Source: Serendipita indica DSM 11827 (taxonomy: Eukaryota; Basidiomycota; Agaricomycetes; Sebacinales; Serendipitaceae). From it: a stretch of DNA of 64,000 nucleotides. Location of the stretch: positions 1 through 64,000 of the forward strand of contig CAJVGD010000001.1 in NCBI GenBank assembly GCA_910890315.1, given 5' to 3'. Below the pieces are notes generated by a model. The model searched no databases and was not told the DNA's origin. It saw only the letters and a list, made by a program, of their open reading frames with translations. Positions 1 to 11,048 of this stretch are shown here, in pieces (position 1 is the first letter of the stretch; every line of letters begins with the position of its first letter). Made by a program: the position numbers and the translations under genes.

Positions 1-6
1 CTCTAG

Positions 7-3000
7 GCTATCAAAGATAACCAATATGCCTGGTCAGACCTCTTGCAGACCATTAGAGAACACACGAGGACGTTTCAACGACAACTAGATCAGCTAGGTA
101 TCAAAGATGTACTCGAAGAGTGCGAGGAATCTATCAAGGATCCACTTACAAACTATTCCATGTGTGTCCATCGTCGTCTGTTGGAAACAATCTCATCTCG
201 AACAGTACCCTCAAAGAGTTGATTGCCGAGATATGCGTTGATTCTGGTCTCGATGAATCCAAGTTTGACAAAGGTCTGACTTGGAAAGTACTGGTCCAGC
301 GCATCGGCACTACAAAGCTGGAAGCGGACACGATCAACGGATACAAGCAACGCCTGACGGACGCAAGGAACGAGTTGATGGTTCGTATTCCGCCTATAAG
401 AAGCGATCTAATACTGATCTTGTAATAGCGTGCTCTGATGCTCTATGTTACCGTCTCTGTTAGAGATACGGCGGAGCGGGACATATTGAAGGAACTCCAG
501 TCTAAACAACGCCAACGTCCGCAGGAATGCCAGCTGGGTACACGTGCGGAAATATTGGCCGAATGCGAAGCCTGGTCCAAAAACCCAGACGCTCCCAACG
601 TCCTGTGGATCAAAGCTGCACCAGGAGCGGGCAAGTCGACTATTGCGTCCACCTTGGTGACTAGGCTCGGTATCAAAACGACGCGTCTAGGATCAAGCTT
701 CTTCTTCAGTCGGCAGGAGACTGCGACTACGACTACTAGCACATTATGGCAAGGCATTGCGTATGACCTCGCGCGACATCCTACCATTCGCAAATACCTC
801 GCAGATAAAATGAAGAAGGAGAAGATTGACTTGACGACACCAAACGTGGACATTCTTTTCAAGCAATTGGTTGAAGTACCGTTGTCCAAAATCGGCAACC
901 TCTCACAGGACCAATCACCTGTGGTCATCATTGATGCATTGGACGAATGTGGTGGGCTGGCCGGCACACGATCGATCGAATTTCGACGACTTTTGCAAAC
1001 CCTCACTGCCTGGTCTCGTCTTCCAATCAGTTGCAAGTTGATCGTCACCAGTCGTGAGGAGGACGACATAGCGAGAATGTTCGCTCTCAACCCTCCATAT
1101 ACCATCGACCTACTCGCTACACAGGAGACAGTCAGCCAGTCCAAGCGAGACATTCAGGCATTCCTGACTGAGGAGCTTAGGAAGGTTGCTAGCAAGTATA
1201 CCATTCGATCCGTCGAATGGCCTCAAACAACGACTATCGAAGCCTTGGCAATCAAAGCTAATGGGCTATTCATCTGGGCCTCGACGGTGATAGAGTATCT
1301 CCGTGCTGGTAATCTGAGGAACTTTTGGAGGAGATTATAAAGGAAGACCGTGTTACAGGCATGGATTCACTCTACACTACAGTCCTCCAAACCGCGTTTC
1401 CCAATCCGAGGCCAACTCTGATGGAGGACATAAGAACAATTCTGGGCGGACTGGCTGTCGCCAAAGAGACTTTAGACATGAAAACGTTAACGAATCTCCT
1501 CGCAATGGATCCTTGGACGGTCGAACACATCTGTGGCGCACTACGACCGGTGCTGGAATTCGACGGAGGACTTCGGTTCCGCCACCAGTCATTTGTCGAC
1601 TTTTTTTTAAACCCAAATACGACATATTTGGTCCCTGGAATCACGACAGACACCTCCCACCGGATTCTTGCAGGCCAATGTCTACGGATAATGAAGGAGA
1701 GGCTACGATTCAATATCTGCGAGATCTCGTCATCCTATTTGCTCAATCAGGACATTTTGAGTGGACTGTCATCTATTGAGACCTACATTCCCCGCCATTT
1801 ACAGTATGCGTCGCGGTATTGGGTGGATCATTTGAATCTTCCAAGTGAGGAAACGATCACCCTCGTTCGATATGTTCTCAAGATTCACTTCCTTTCGTGG
1901 CTTGAGGTCGCAAGTTTATTTGGATGGACAGGGTACCGTCTATGCTTACGGCGTTGGCCGCATGGTTGAAGGTAAATCTAACACAGCCATAGACTGTTTG
2001 GTTGAAATTTCTTAGGAGAATGATATCGTCGAGTTGATATCGCAGCAGAGGACATGCGCCAGTTCACGGTGCACTTCATTGAGGTGATCTCACAAAGCGT
2101 GGCGGGCATCTACCTGTCGGCTTTACCATTATCGCCTGCGGTTTCGAAGGTGCATCAACAATACAGATATCAATACCCCAACACATTATTCGTCCACTCA
2201 GGTGGATATCAACGGTGGTCACCACTCCTTTTCATACTCCGCGGGCATACCGGGAGTGTGAATGCAGTTGCGTTCTCTCCAGATGGGCGGCGCGTTGTCT
2301 CTGGATCTGATGACCGAACGGTGCGTCTGTGGGATGTAGAAACGGGCGCACAGATTGGATCCCCGCTTGAAGGACATACAGATTATGTCCGCTCGGTTGC
2401 ATTCTCGCCAGACGGCCAGCGCATTGTCTCTGGATCTGATGACCGAACGGTGCGTCTGTGGGATGTAGAAACGGGCGCACAGATTGGATCCCCGCTTGAA
2501 GGACATACACATTATGTCCGCTCGGTTGCATTCTCGCCAGACGGCCAGCGCATTGTCTCTGGATCTGATGACCGAACGGTGCGTCTGTGGGATGTAGAAA
2601 CGGGCGCACAGATTGGATCCCCGCTTGAAGGACATACACATTATGTCCGCTCGGTTGCATTCTCGCCAGACGGCCAGCGCATTGTCTCTGGATCTGATGA
2701 CCGAACGGTGCGTCTGTGGGATGTAGAAACGGGCGCACAGATCGGATCCCCGCTTGAAGGACATACAGGCTCGGTTAATTCGGTTGCATTCTCGCCAGAC
2801 GGCCAGCGCATTGTCTCTGGATCTTCTGACCGAACGGTGCGTCTGTGGGATGTAGAAACGGGCGCACAGATTGGATCCCCGCTTGAAGGACATACAGGCT
2901 GGGTATGTCGGTTGCATTCTCGCCAGACGGCCAGCGCATTGTCTCTGGATCTGATGACCGAACGGTGCGTCTGTGGGATGTAGAAACGGGCGCACAGATT

Positions 3001-4303
3001 GGATCCCCGCTTGAAGGACATACAGGCTGCGGTTATGTCGGTTGCATTCTCGCCAGACGGCCAGCGCATTGTCTCTGGATCTTCTGACCGAACGGTGCGT
3101 CTGTGGGATGTAGAAACGGGCGCACAGATTGGATCCCCGCTTGAAGGACATACAGATTCTGTCCGCTCGGTTGCATTCTCGCCAGACGGCCAGCGCATTG
3201 TCTCTGGATCTGATGACCGAACGGTGCGTCTGTGGGATGTAGAAACGGGCGCACAGATTGGATCCCCGCTTGAAGGACATACAGATTATGTCTGGTCGGT
3301 TGCATTCTCGCCAGACGGCCAGCGCATTGTCTCTGGATCTTCTGACCGAACGGTGCGTCTGTGGGATGTAGAAACGGGCGCACATTGGATCCCCGCTTGA
3401 AGGACATACATTATGTCCACTCGGTTGCATTCTCGCCAGACGGCCAGCGCATTGTCTCTGGATCTTCTGACCGAACGGTGCGTCTGTGGGATGTAGAAAC
3501 GGGCGCACAGATCGGATCCCCGCTTGAAGGACATACAGGTGTCTGGTCGGTTGCATTCTCGCCAGACGGCCAGCGCATTGTCTCTGGATCTTCTGACCAA
3601 ACGGTGCGTCTGTGGGATGTAGAAACGGGCGCACAGATTGGATCCCCGCTTGAAGGACATACAGATTATGTCTGGTCGGTTGCATTCTCGCCAGACGGCC
3701 AGCGCATTGTCTCTGGATCTTCTGACCGAACGGTGCGTCTGTGGGATGTAGAAACGGGCGCACAGATTGGATCCCCGCTTGAAGGACATACAGGCTGGGT
3801 TATGTCGGTTGCATTCTCGCGAGACGGCCAGCGCATTGTCTCTGGATCTTCTGACCGAACGGTGCGTCTGTGGGATGTAGAAACCGGCGCACAGGTTGGG
3901 TCGCCGCTCGAGGGACACACGACTCCGGTTCACTCAGCCACATTCTCGCCAGATGGCCAGCACATTGCTTCCGGATCTGAAGACCGAACTATACGCATAA
4001 CGAATACCAGCGCCACAGAAGATAGTGTGCGTCCTATCGATCTGTAAATTTGTGACATTCTGATTTGTCTAGGTACATTCACTTCTAAATCAGTACTGCC
4101 GTGTGGGCGACGATGGATGGTTATTTGGTCCATCTAGCCAGCGACTCTTTTGGGTACCGCCTCCGTTTCGTGCTGGGATCGAGCGGCCAGGAGTTGGCAT
4201 CATAGGTCAAGTCCAGAGGCTGGGTGTCGATACAACTCAATTTGTGCACGGAGAAGAATGGACACGGGTGAAGGAAGGTGGAAAGATACCTGAAGATATC
4301 TGA
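7..4303 (+). pseudogene. NLR copy 1: NACHT-WD40 protein, 5' end outside window, frame broken
   Basis: This is a degraded member of the four-copy NACHT-WD40 (STAND/NLR) family. The window opens at the acceptor of its second exon (AG at 5-6). Exons by alignment with copy 4 are about 7-161, 206-1971, 2016-4047 and a C-terminal exon ending at 4303. The P-loop AAPGAGKST (about 617-643) and the Walker B-like IIDALDECGG (about 928-957) are present, followed by 14 WD40 blades and the C-terminal segment also found in copies 3 and 4. Compared with copy 4 the frame is broken at about 390-430, 1318, 1920, 2044, 2910, 3030 and 3384, so no full-length product is expected. WD40 NLRs in fungi sense non-self or pathogen signals; that role here is inference. 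Several breaks sit in WD40 blade junctions, so assembly error in the repeats cannot be excluded. Confidence 0.85.
2237..4045 (+). repeat. 14-unit 129-bp WD40 tandem repeat of NLR copy 1
   Basis: Fourteen units of 129 bp, each encoding one 43-residue WD40 blade, lie head to tail. Inner units are almost identical at the DNA level. They differ mainly in the codons after GHT (DY, HY, GS, GW, DS), in the residue two later (R, W, N, M), and in the residue before DRTVRL (D or S). The first and last blades are more diverged. Fourteen blades would make two seven-bladed propellers. The antisense strand is open over long stretches only because of the repeat. Confidence 0.9.
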
Positions 4304-4462
4304 AGGATGGGTAGTTGGGTTGTCTCTCGCCCCATCCTGTTCTCGACTGGCCGGTAAAACCTGTTGTAATACTTCCCGGCGTAGTGCCTGATCTCTATTC
4401 TAAACAAGTTCTCCTACGGATCTCCAGTACTGCCAGCGCATGATCCTGGGCTCGGCCCGCTC

Positions 4463-4855
4463 CACGAGCGGTATGACTATGGCCACCGCAGACACTCCTT
4501 CTGGCCCAAATGCATCCAATTCATCCCGTTTCCTTTCAGGTGCATTGCCACTCCCCTTTCTCTAAGCTTTCAGAGAGTTGCGACGTTTGTCCTGAACCAA
4601 GCCCTTGTTCTCTTCTCGACTCCTCAGGTATTTAGGACTGCGTCAAGACAATTAACGTTGACTTTCCTCCATTCTCTTCATCTCCAGAGAGTGCGTGTGA
4701 TTAGCGTTTCTCTGTCCAAAAGCATGGAATGACAGCCGGCACGAACAAATTATCACCTGCACCAAAAGCAGAGTGCATGCGCTTCAAACTCTGCAAACGC
4801 AAAGGTGGCAAGCCGGACACATCACTACACGTAGATCAACCATCTCATCGAGGAA
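4463..4855 (+). pseudogene. RFT1 5' fragment
   Basis: This stretch aligns with the start of the intact RFT1 gene of this window (20,919 downward on minus). It contains the same leader (CTCCACGAGCGGTA), the ATGGCCACCGCAGACACTCC start, and the regions for FVLNQAL and FSTPQVF, then the AAACGTAAAGGTGGCAAG-like linker. Small insertions and deletions break the frame, and it stops at about 4855 where ankyrin/asparaginase sequence takes over. It lies just after NLR copy 1, as the intact RFT1 lies just after NLR copy 3, so it marks a duplicated NLR-RFT1 segment. Confidence 0.8.
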
Positions 4856-4996
4856 GCTACAAGCCTGGGCACATCTAGGCGGCGCAGACGCAGAAGGTGG
4901 GTATGTTCGACTGGCCATCAAGCATGCACAGTCTGTAGGCGATCAGACTGCACTCCTCGTTTGGGGAAAAGTAGATTCTAGAAGTGAATCATGAAT
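4848..4996 (+). pseudogene. ASPG (asparaginase-ankyrin) 3' fragment
   Basis: The translation HLGGADAEGGYVRLAIKH and the following QSVGDQTALLVW match the last exon of the asparaginase-ankyrin gene at 31,719-33,249 (minus). Only the C-terminal ankyrin end is present, fused on its left to the RFT1 fragment. It sits about 250 bp before the exon 1 start of NLR copy 2, the same spacing as the asparaginase end before NLR copy 4. It is a passenger of the NLR duplication, not a gene. Confidence 0.8.
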
Positions 4997-5246
4997 TGGC
5001 GGTATACAGATATATCTCACGCTTGTAGTTCTTTGCTCTGTCTCACACTAGATCCATGCCACAACGCTTGGCTCTCGACACGTCGAAGAGACTGCAGAGT
5101 AAAACAACTGAGGTCCCGAAAATAATCGATAGTGTTTCTATCCTCAGAACAACCGGCCACCAAATCCTTGCATTATTAGGAGCGAGTGCCAAACTGTTTG
5201 GCCGCTCTATCTAGCTTCGACCACCCAACTTTTCGAGAATCCTACC

Positions 5247-6251
5247 ATGGATATAATCCATAAACTACGCAAGAAAGTTAAGAAAACTCAAGATACGATC
5301 TTGGCGCCCACCACGCCCAGTCCATCTACGAGCCTGAATAGTCAAAGCTAGTACGAAACTGCCGCTGCTGAACAAGATGGACCGTGATCAATACAACACA
5401 GCCGTTGAAGATACAATCTGTGGACGATGAACAATCTCCGGGCTCGAACCATCCAATGCGACGATCCAAAATGGACAGATGGCTCGCTCGTGTAGCCCTT
5501 ATGCTCAGCTTGACAAAAAGTGTTGCAGATGCTGCCGATTTTGCACCATTGAAGGGTGCCTGCGAAGCTGTTATCACAATTTTGGATTCCGTTCAGGTAG
5601 GTTTCAGATCCTATGCACTACTTGCGTTCTAAGAACACTCTAGGCTGTCAAAGACAATCAATACGCACTCTACACTACGGTCCTCCAAACTGCGTTTCCA
5701 AATCCAAAGCCAACTCTCCTGGAGGATATGAGAACTATTCTGGGCGTACTTGCTGTCGCTAAAGAGACTCTAGACATGAAAACCTTAACGGATCTCCTCG
5801 TAATGGATCCTTGGACGGTCGAATACATATGCAGTGCGCTACGGCCGGTGCTGGAATTTGACGGGGGACTTCGGTTCCGCCACCAGTCCTTTGTGGACTT
5901 TTTTTAAATCCAAATGCGACATATTTGGTCCCTGAATCACGGACAGACAATTCCCACCGGATTCTTACAGACCAATGTCTACGGATCATGAAGGAGAGGC
6001 TACGATTCAATATCTGCGAGATCTCATCATCCTATTTACTCAATCGGGATGTTTTGAATGGACTCTCATCTATCGAGACGTACATTCCCCGCCATTTACA
6101 GTATGCGTCGCGCTACTGGGTGGATCATCTACATTACACTCTCCCAAGTGAGAAAACGCTGCGCCTCATTCAATATGTTTTCAAGCTTCACTTCCTTTCG
6201 TGGCTTGAAGTCGCAAGCTTCCTAGGTTTTGTGGACGAGGGGCCGCCTTAG
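5247..6251 (+). pseudogene. NLR copy 2: internally deleted NLR remnant
   Basis: Exon 1 begins with MDIIHKLRKKVKKTQDT, as in copy 3, but carries frameshifts and stops after about residue 30. After the first intron the reading jumps from NQYA straight to LYTTVLQTAFPNPKPTL, so the rest of the N-terminal region and the whole NACHT core are missing. The remainder covers the winged-helix/helical region after NACHT and ends at about 6240 in FVDE, before any WD40 exon. It is clearly dead. Its nearest relative is copy 3 on the opposite strand. Confidence 0.88.
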
Positions 6252-6942
6252 GCGTAAATGTACAAGAGACTCGGCCATATCAGTACGTTCAGACTACTGC
6301 CGTGGTATTGCTGTCGTGTAATGCATGGACCGACCTCAGGTTCAACGGCCACTCAAATCGTCGACACCCCTCCTCTTCAGGCACTCGGCTGAAGCTTCTC
6401 AAAGTAGCACATTCGCCATCAAACAAGATCGTCATTGGCAAGATTTATGAACAAAAGAGGATTCAACAAACAAGGGGAGCGGAGACCGACATTCTAGAGC
6501 CAAGGGGCTGTAGTCGGAGGGAAGGAGGGAGATTCGGCGGGATGGAGATGAAGAACGACGTCAACGTCAGGAAGGGGAGGGGGGAAATTGACGGAGCGGA
6601 CGGAGAAGGGTAGACGATTCCAGGAGCAGGGAGACGCATACGTAGGGGACAAGATCCGAGTCAAAATGGGAACAAAGAACAAAATGTTGATGATTCAAGG
6701 TGTGTGCTGCCGTTGAGAGTGCAAGTACGTCTCTCGCGGCTGCCCATGAGAGAAGGCCAAATGAGCGCACACGTGTGTATAGGTTGAACAAACCGTCCCT
6801 GATCGAAGAAGCGAGGACGTCAAGATTGTCTCAAAAACAAGGACGAGACGATGAGATCTATTTGGTTGTCAATGGACAATTTCTCCCAGGTAGAGCAGTA
6901 AACTCACGAGTTTGCTGTATGTAGCGCTGCAGGGTTCCTCCT
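6252..6942. other. Intergenic, no supported gene
   Basis: After the copy 2 breakpoint I see no conserved coding sequence. There is a purine-rich stretch (about 6510-6670) and only short, low-complexity open frames. Confidence 0.6.
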
Positions 6943-7053
6943 TTAGGCAACCACGCACTGCGATCCACCTCCGGTACCGTCGTCTTGGTTCGTAGGGATT
7001 TCGACCTCGGGAGTCTCGAAGAAGACGGCAAGGATGTTGTTAAGAGATTCCAT
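6943..7053 (-). CDS. Lipopeptide mating pheromone precursor (CaaX), copy A
   Basis: A 36-codon single-exon gene. The product starts MESLNNILAVFF, continues ETPEVEIPTNQDD, and ends GTGGGSQCVVA followed by TAA. CVVA is a classical CaaX box: in basidiomycete pheromone precursors the cysteine is farnesylated, the last three residues are removed and the end is carboxymethylated, and an N-terminal cut releases a short peptide that is exported and read by a STE3-type receptor. The protein matches the product at 10,259-10,369 at most positions and in length. A C/T-rich leader and a TATA-like octamer about 110 bp upstream resemble those of the second copy. The N-terminal cut probably lies in the NQDDGTGGGSQ region, but the exact site is inference. 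Confidence 0.88.
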   Translation of the reverse strand: MESLNNILAVFFETPEVEIPTNQDDGTGGGSQCVVA

Positions 7054-7160
7054 TTGAAGGGTGGAGTACGCTGGCGCAGTGAGGATAGTCGGGAGAGTCG
7101 ACAGAGGAGAGGAGAAGAGAGTGCGGTTTGGTGACGATTTCGACTCTGGAGGAGCGGGTG

Positions 7161-7168
7161 TTATATGC
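7161..7168 (-). promoter_or_regulatory. TATA-like element of pheromone gene A
   Basis: On the minus strand the octamer GCATATAA lies 108 bp before the start codon. The same octamer stands 117 bp before the second pheromone gene. Between it and the ATG is a pyrimidine-rich leader. Confidence 0.6.
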
Positions 7169-10134
7169 TGCGACGGTCTACAAGAAGTTCCCGATTAGGA
7201 TGTTGCGGAGACCTTGGTTCGCTCTTGGGAGAAGCTAGCCTCTGGCCTTGAGGCCAGTGATCCGTGATGCCTAGCTCGCGTGGTTGGGTGGATGTCAGTG
7301 CCCCATCAAATTACACATCCGTTAGCACCGCGACCCTAGCTCGCGTATGAACACCTGCCGTTCGAAGACAGCCATGACATAGTGATCCCGGAGCAGACTG
7401 GGTAAAGGTGACGAGCAGTTGACCGTCAATGTTGCCAGAGGATGATTGTGATGAATATCGTATAGTTTCCTGTGGTTAACTGTCCGCTACTTGCGCGACA
7501 AGAGCGTACGAGTTGCAATCCTTCCAAATCGGGCCAACGCGCTAGTGTCGTCAACCCGCCGGCTGGCGCACGAATTCCAGCGCCATAGTTTGAAGATTCA
7601 AGCTGGCTTGTCCCTGGGATACAAGGTCCTTGTTCTCGATTGACAAAGTTGGACGGCCGAGCTCAGGGTGACATGATGGAGTTCGGCGGTGGAAATGGAG
7701 CAAAAATAACGAAGCCAGCTTCATTTGATATTTCGATGTGATTTGACGTGCGTATAGTTTCACCGTCCGCACCTCAGATTCGCTGGTTCCACCTGGTATT
7801 TTTGATGCGATCAAAGCTGTTCATAGATAAACCTTTCCGTCTGTCCTTGTAGTCGTAAAACGCTTTCTTCCTCCGGGCAGACCCCACAGCGAACAAACGT
7901 TGGAGACGTCGATGGATTCAGCAAGGTTCGAGCAAACTACAGCACCGACAGAAAACAAAGGTCGCCAAGAAAGTCTAGACTTGAGAGCGCGTTCGACTAC
8001 AAGAGCTGTCGAACGCAGTTAGACTCCAAGTCGACACGGAGGATCAATTGCACCCAAAGAGAACCCCTAATTGGCTCTCGTGCGAAGCGAGTGGGTCTTG
8101 AAATAGCTCTCCGCGCGTTCTCATAAAGTTCTGGTTGTGTCCTTCGTAGTTTTGCTTTCGCCCCTGCTAAAAGGACGTGGACGACACGGTAATAGATCTG
8201 TCTGTGCGGACACCATTGGAAGAACATTTCCCTTGGCTATGGATCTATGTTGGAATTGTCTCGTCCAAGTTTAAACAGCCATTCTCCCAGATAGCGATTC
8301 TACGTGCCGCGTCGTCGTCGTCGTCGGTATCGGTAGATCTGTCACGTCGAATAGGATCCCAACGATTGACCAATGTACCAACGCGACTCGGTCAAAGGCC
8401 AGATAGTCACTGGGGATCCCTATTCGAGGCTGGCGCTGCGCGTAGGGTGCTCTCACAATCGGATTCTAGGATGAATGCTTGTTCTGATCTTTTGGGCAGA
8501 GATTTCGCGACGTCTGCAAAAGAAGCCATCTCCGAGTCGGTTGGGGAGGGGAAGGAAACGCGGAGAGAGCGAGATTTACTCGAGCGGTATATACGTCCAA
8601 CCCAGCGTCCATATGGCGGCGCGCGAGTTGACTCAGGTCCAGGGCCGAGGATGGACAGTCCCGAGGGTTCCGCGTTTGGTTCCGTGTGAGTACTTCTTTC
8701 GGTCCGACGATGATAGCTACGCCCTGACAATCGTTAAATTTCAGAAAAATTGTGTCGCAAGGTAAAAGGATATACCTTTACACAATAGGTATGAGTTTGG
8801 TCTAATATTTGGAGGGCATGGCTCTGGATCGCATCCCCGACGAGTAGCGGGATTGCCATTTTTGGGCATTCCCTTGTACCCTCCCGCCACTCACCTGCTC
8901 TGCGACTTGTATCGAGGATTCACTATTCCGACGTGTCGCCAGCAAATCTCCTCTCACGAATCAGCTGCCGAATGTACCCATATAAGAGCTATACCGACGC
9001 GCTTCGGGATCGTCCACCTCACACCAAAGCGACTCGGATGCTTACACCTTTTGCGCCCTGTTCTGCACGCATCTTGCGACCAAGATAAGACCTTCCAAAT
9101 CATTTACCCTCCACAACGCCCGTACTAGCCAAGCCCTTAGTCCAGACTAATGGTCAGAGGCAAACACGCCACAGGAGAACAAGCAGAACACTACTCGGTT
9201 CGCGGTTAATGTGAGGTGGACTGCAGTCCGCCTAACATAGGGTTGCTGGCAGGCATCTGCAAGCGCGAGGTGGCATCCACATGATCAATCAATACGACGA
9301 AGAACAAGACATTGATCATCTACAAGGCATAGTCCAACTATTTCCAGTGGTGGCTTGTTTCTAGTCTACTATTCCAAAGTCCGACACCGTTCATGGCAGG
9401 TCGGCAGCAGGCAAAGTCCGTCATAACGGCTCGATGGACTCTAAAGTTTCTCCGGCGAGCAACGGGAACCTCTCTCACAACAGTTGCCCAATTCGACCGG
9501 AGATGGCACAGCCACTCGTTCCGTCTATTGCTTGGCCTCTGAAAAATTTGCTCGACGAAAAGGCGATTGTATCATTGGAACACTTCTATCAAACTATGAC
9601 CCTATGCTTCGGTCGACTTCCGCGCACGTTGGCCTCTGTCACTTGGCCAACCTTGTTCTCGCCATGGCTCGATCAAAAACCTGCTCAAAGGCCCGCAATT
9701 AATTAGCTTGGTAGTTTCAAACAGCTGACAGATCATGATTGCCCGTATGCTCGGAATTGAGGGCTCGCGACCTCTGACAGACGCGTTGATAGACTGAGTA
9801 TTAACCCCGGCCGCCCCGTCATTTCCGCATTCGTCTCTTTGTTTTTTGCAACCTCGCCAGAATTTTGCCAAAAAGTTTTGAAATCATCACGGCTGCAAAA
9901 TCACGTTCTATAAACTCGAAAGTATATCTGGAGCCAGCGCAGTCCCAGAGCGGCGCTCGGGCTGGGGTACGAAATGCAAGGCGCGAGTACAAGGGTGACA
10001 CTATGATCGCTTTTGTGTGAGAGGCTACGTGCCCCTCGTACTTTATTCCATGCGAGCGGAACATTGGAATTCTCGGATCATCCGGTGCCTGCGCTCTTCC
10101 CAACTTGGAACTCGTTGTCGCCCGTTGACAAAGT
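7169..10134. other. Long spacer between the two pheromone genes, no gene seen
   Basis: About 3 kb between divergent pheromone genes. I looked for a STE3-like seven-helix receptor and for further CaaX peptides on both strands and found neither. Open frames here (for example 8177-8689 plus, 9434-9706 plus) have no recognisable family or convincing splice structure. A GTC/GTCG trinucleotide run occurs near 8307-8322. Confidence 0.55.
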
Positions 10135-10142
10135 GCATATAA
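10135..10142 (+). promoter_or_regulatory. TATA-like element of pheromone gene B
   Basis: GCATATAA followed by ACCC, 117 bp before the start codon at 10,259, with a C/T-rich leader in between. It matches the element of pheromone gene A. Confidence 0.6.
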
Positions 10143-10258
10143 ACCCACCCCTCGTCGACCCAACGTTTCCTCACCGAGTCTCTGCACTCTCTACAGCCCT
10201 CCCGCCGCACCTCTCTCTCCTGCGTACTACGCCAGCGCAAATCCCCACCAGCCGACCA

Positions 10259-10369
10259 ATGGAGTCCTTCACCAACACCCTCGAGCTCCTCTTTGCCAGT
10301 CCCGAAGTCGAAATCCCGACTGAACAGGATGGCGGCACTGGTGGTGGGAATCAATGCGTTGTCGCGTAG
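10259..10369 (+). CDS. Lipopeptide mating pheromone precursor (CaaX), copy B
   Basis: A 36-codon single-exon gene starting MESFTNTLELLF, continuing ASPEVEIPTEQDG, and ending GTGGGNQCVVA then TAG. It shares MES, PEVEIPT, QD, GTGGG and CVVA with copy A (6943-7053, minus). Family knowledge predicts farnesylation of the cysteine, removal of VVA and carboxymethylation; the mature peptide is probably a glycine-rich C-terminal part. The start is chosen because both copies begin MES at the same distance from the CaaX box and both follow a strong TATA-like, pyrimidine-rich leader. A and B differ in the putative mature part (EQDG against NQDD, N against S), as expected for peptides of different specificity. 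Confidence 0.9.
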   Translation: MESFTNTLELLFASPEVEIPTEQDGGTGGGNQCVVA

Positions 10370-11048
10370 ATTGAGGTTCCCCGGCCAGCTCCTTCGTGCA
10401 TTTGTCTCTGTGCGTTTCCGTCCGCTCCTCTCTCGAGACCTGTATTCTGACATTTGAACTCCTGCAGCGCATCAGATCCTAGAACTCGCACTCATCCGCT
10501 GCCCCTCGCACCTTGAAGGTGGCTAGCGTTTCAAACAAACCCCCGCCGTCCTCCTCGATGGCACCCTCGTGTCCGCGGCGGTCTACACACCGCTCTGACG
10601 ATTTGTTCCATTTAGGACGTGCACTCGGCCCCTCCACTTTGGACGGTCTCGAGTGTTTCACGCTCCTCACCTTTTACACAACTTGGTTCTTCTTGGTTCT
10701 TCTTGGTTCTACCCCTTTTGATATCGGACCAGCGCTAGACTTATACGGATTCCGTTAGAAATAGTACAGCCCCCCCTTTCGTTTCTCTCTCTCACCTCTA
10801 TCTTCCTCCATCTACACTCCCTCAACTCCCCTTCGACTTCATCCCCGCATCCGACGCCAGTCCTAAAACACCCCCTTGGTTCTCCACGTTTTTGGTCGAC
10901 TCTGTCGCGCGTCCATGTATCTTTTGTTACTCATCAGTGTCTTCATGAAACATTCGTGCAACTTGCGCATTACTAGGCCTGCTGACTGAGCGTCGATGAG
11001 TGAATACATTCAGGACCTACGACTACATGACGTGCGATAAGAGGGCGA
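10370..11048. other. Intergenic after pheromone gene B
   Basis: No supported gene. It contains a short tandem repeat of the decamer TTGGTTCTTC (about 2.8 copies, 10,683-10,710) and pyrimidine-rich tracts (10,760-10,830). Confidence 0.6.

Noticed and set aside
120-425. Frame beginning MRGIYQGST as the N-terminus of the NLR proteins
   Set aside because: A 44-47 bp GT-AG intron (ending CGAACAG or CGAATAG) explains the frame; the exon before it reads LDQLGIKDVLEECEESIKD and joins in phase to TLKELIAEICVDSG.
2219-3763. Long antisense open frames across the WD40 array of copy 1 (and 26,675-28,858 opposite copy 4)
   Set aside because: They are the reverse complement of the 129-bp repeat unit, whose length is a multiple of three, so any frame open in one unit stays open in all. 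No family match.
2237-4045. 129-bp arrays as CRISPR or minisatellite
   Set aside because: Units are contiguous coding WD40 blades without spacers, in a eukaryotic gene.
6700-6924. Frame ending in Val-Cys-Cys-Met as a third CaaX pheromone
   Set aside because: The cysteine is not at the fourth position from the end in a CaaX arrangement, and the protein does not resemble the two clear precursors.
8177-8689. 170-codon frame in the spacer between pheromone genes
   Set aside because: No ATG at its start, low-complexity Ser and Arg stretches, no family features, and overlapping frames on the other strand.
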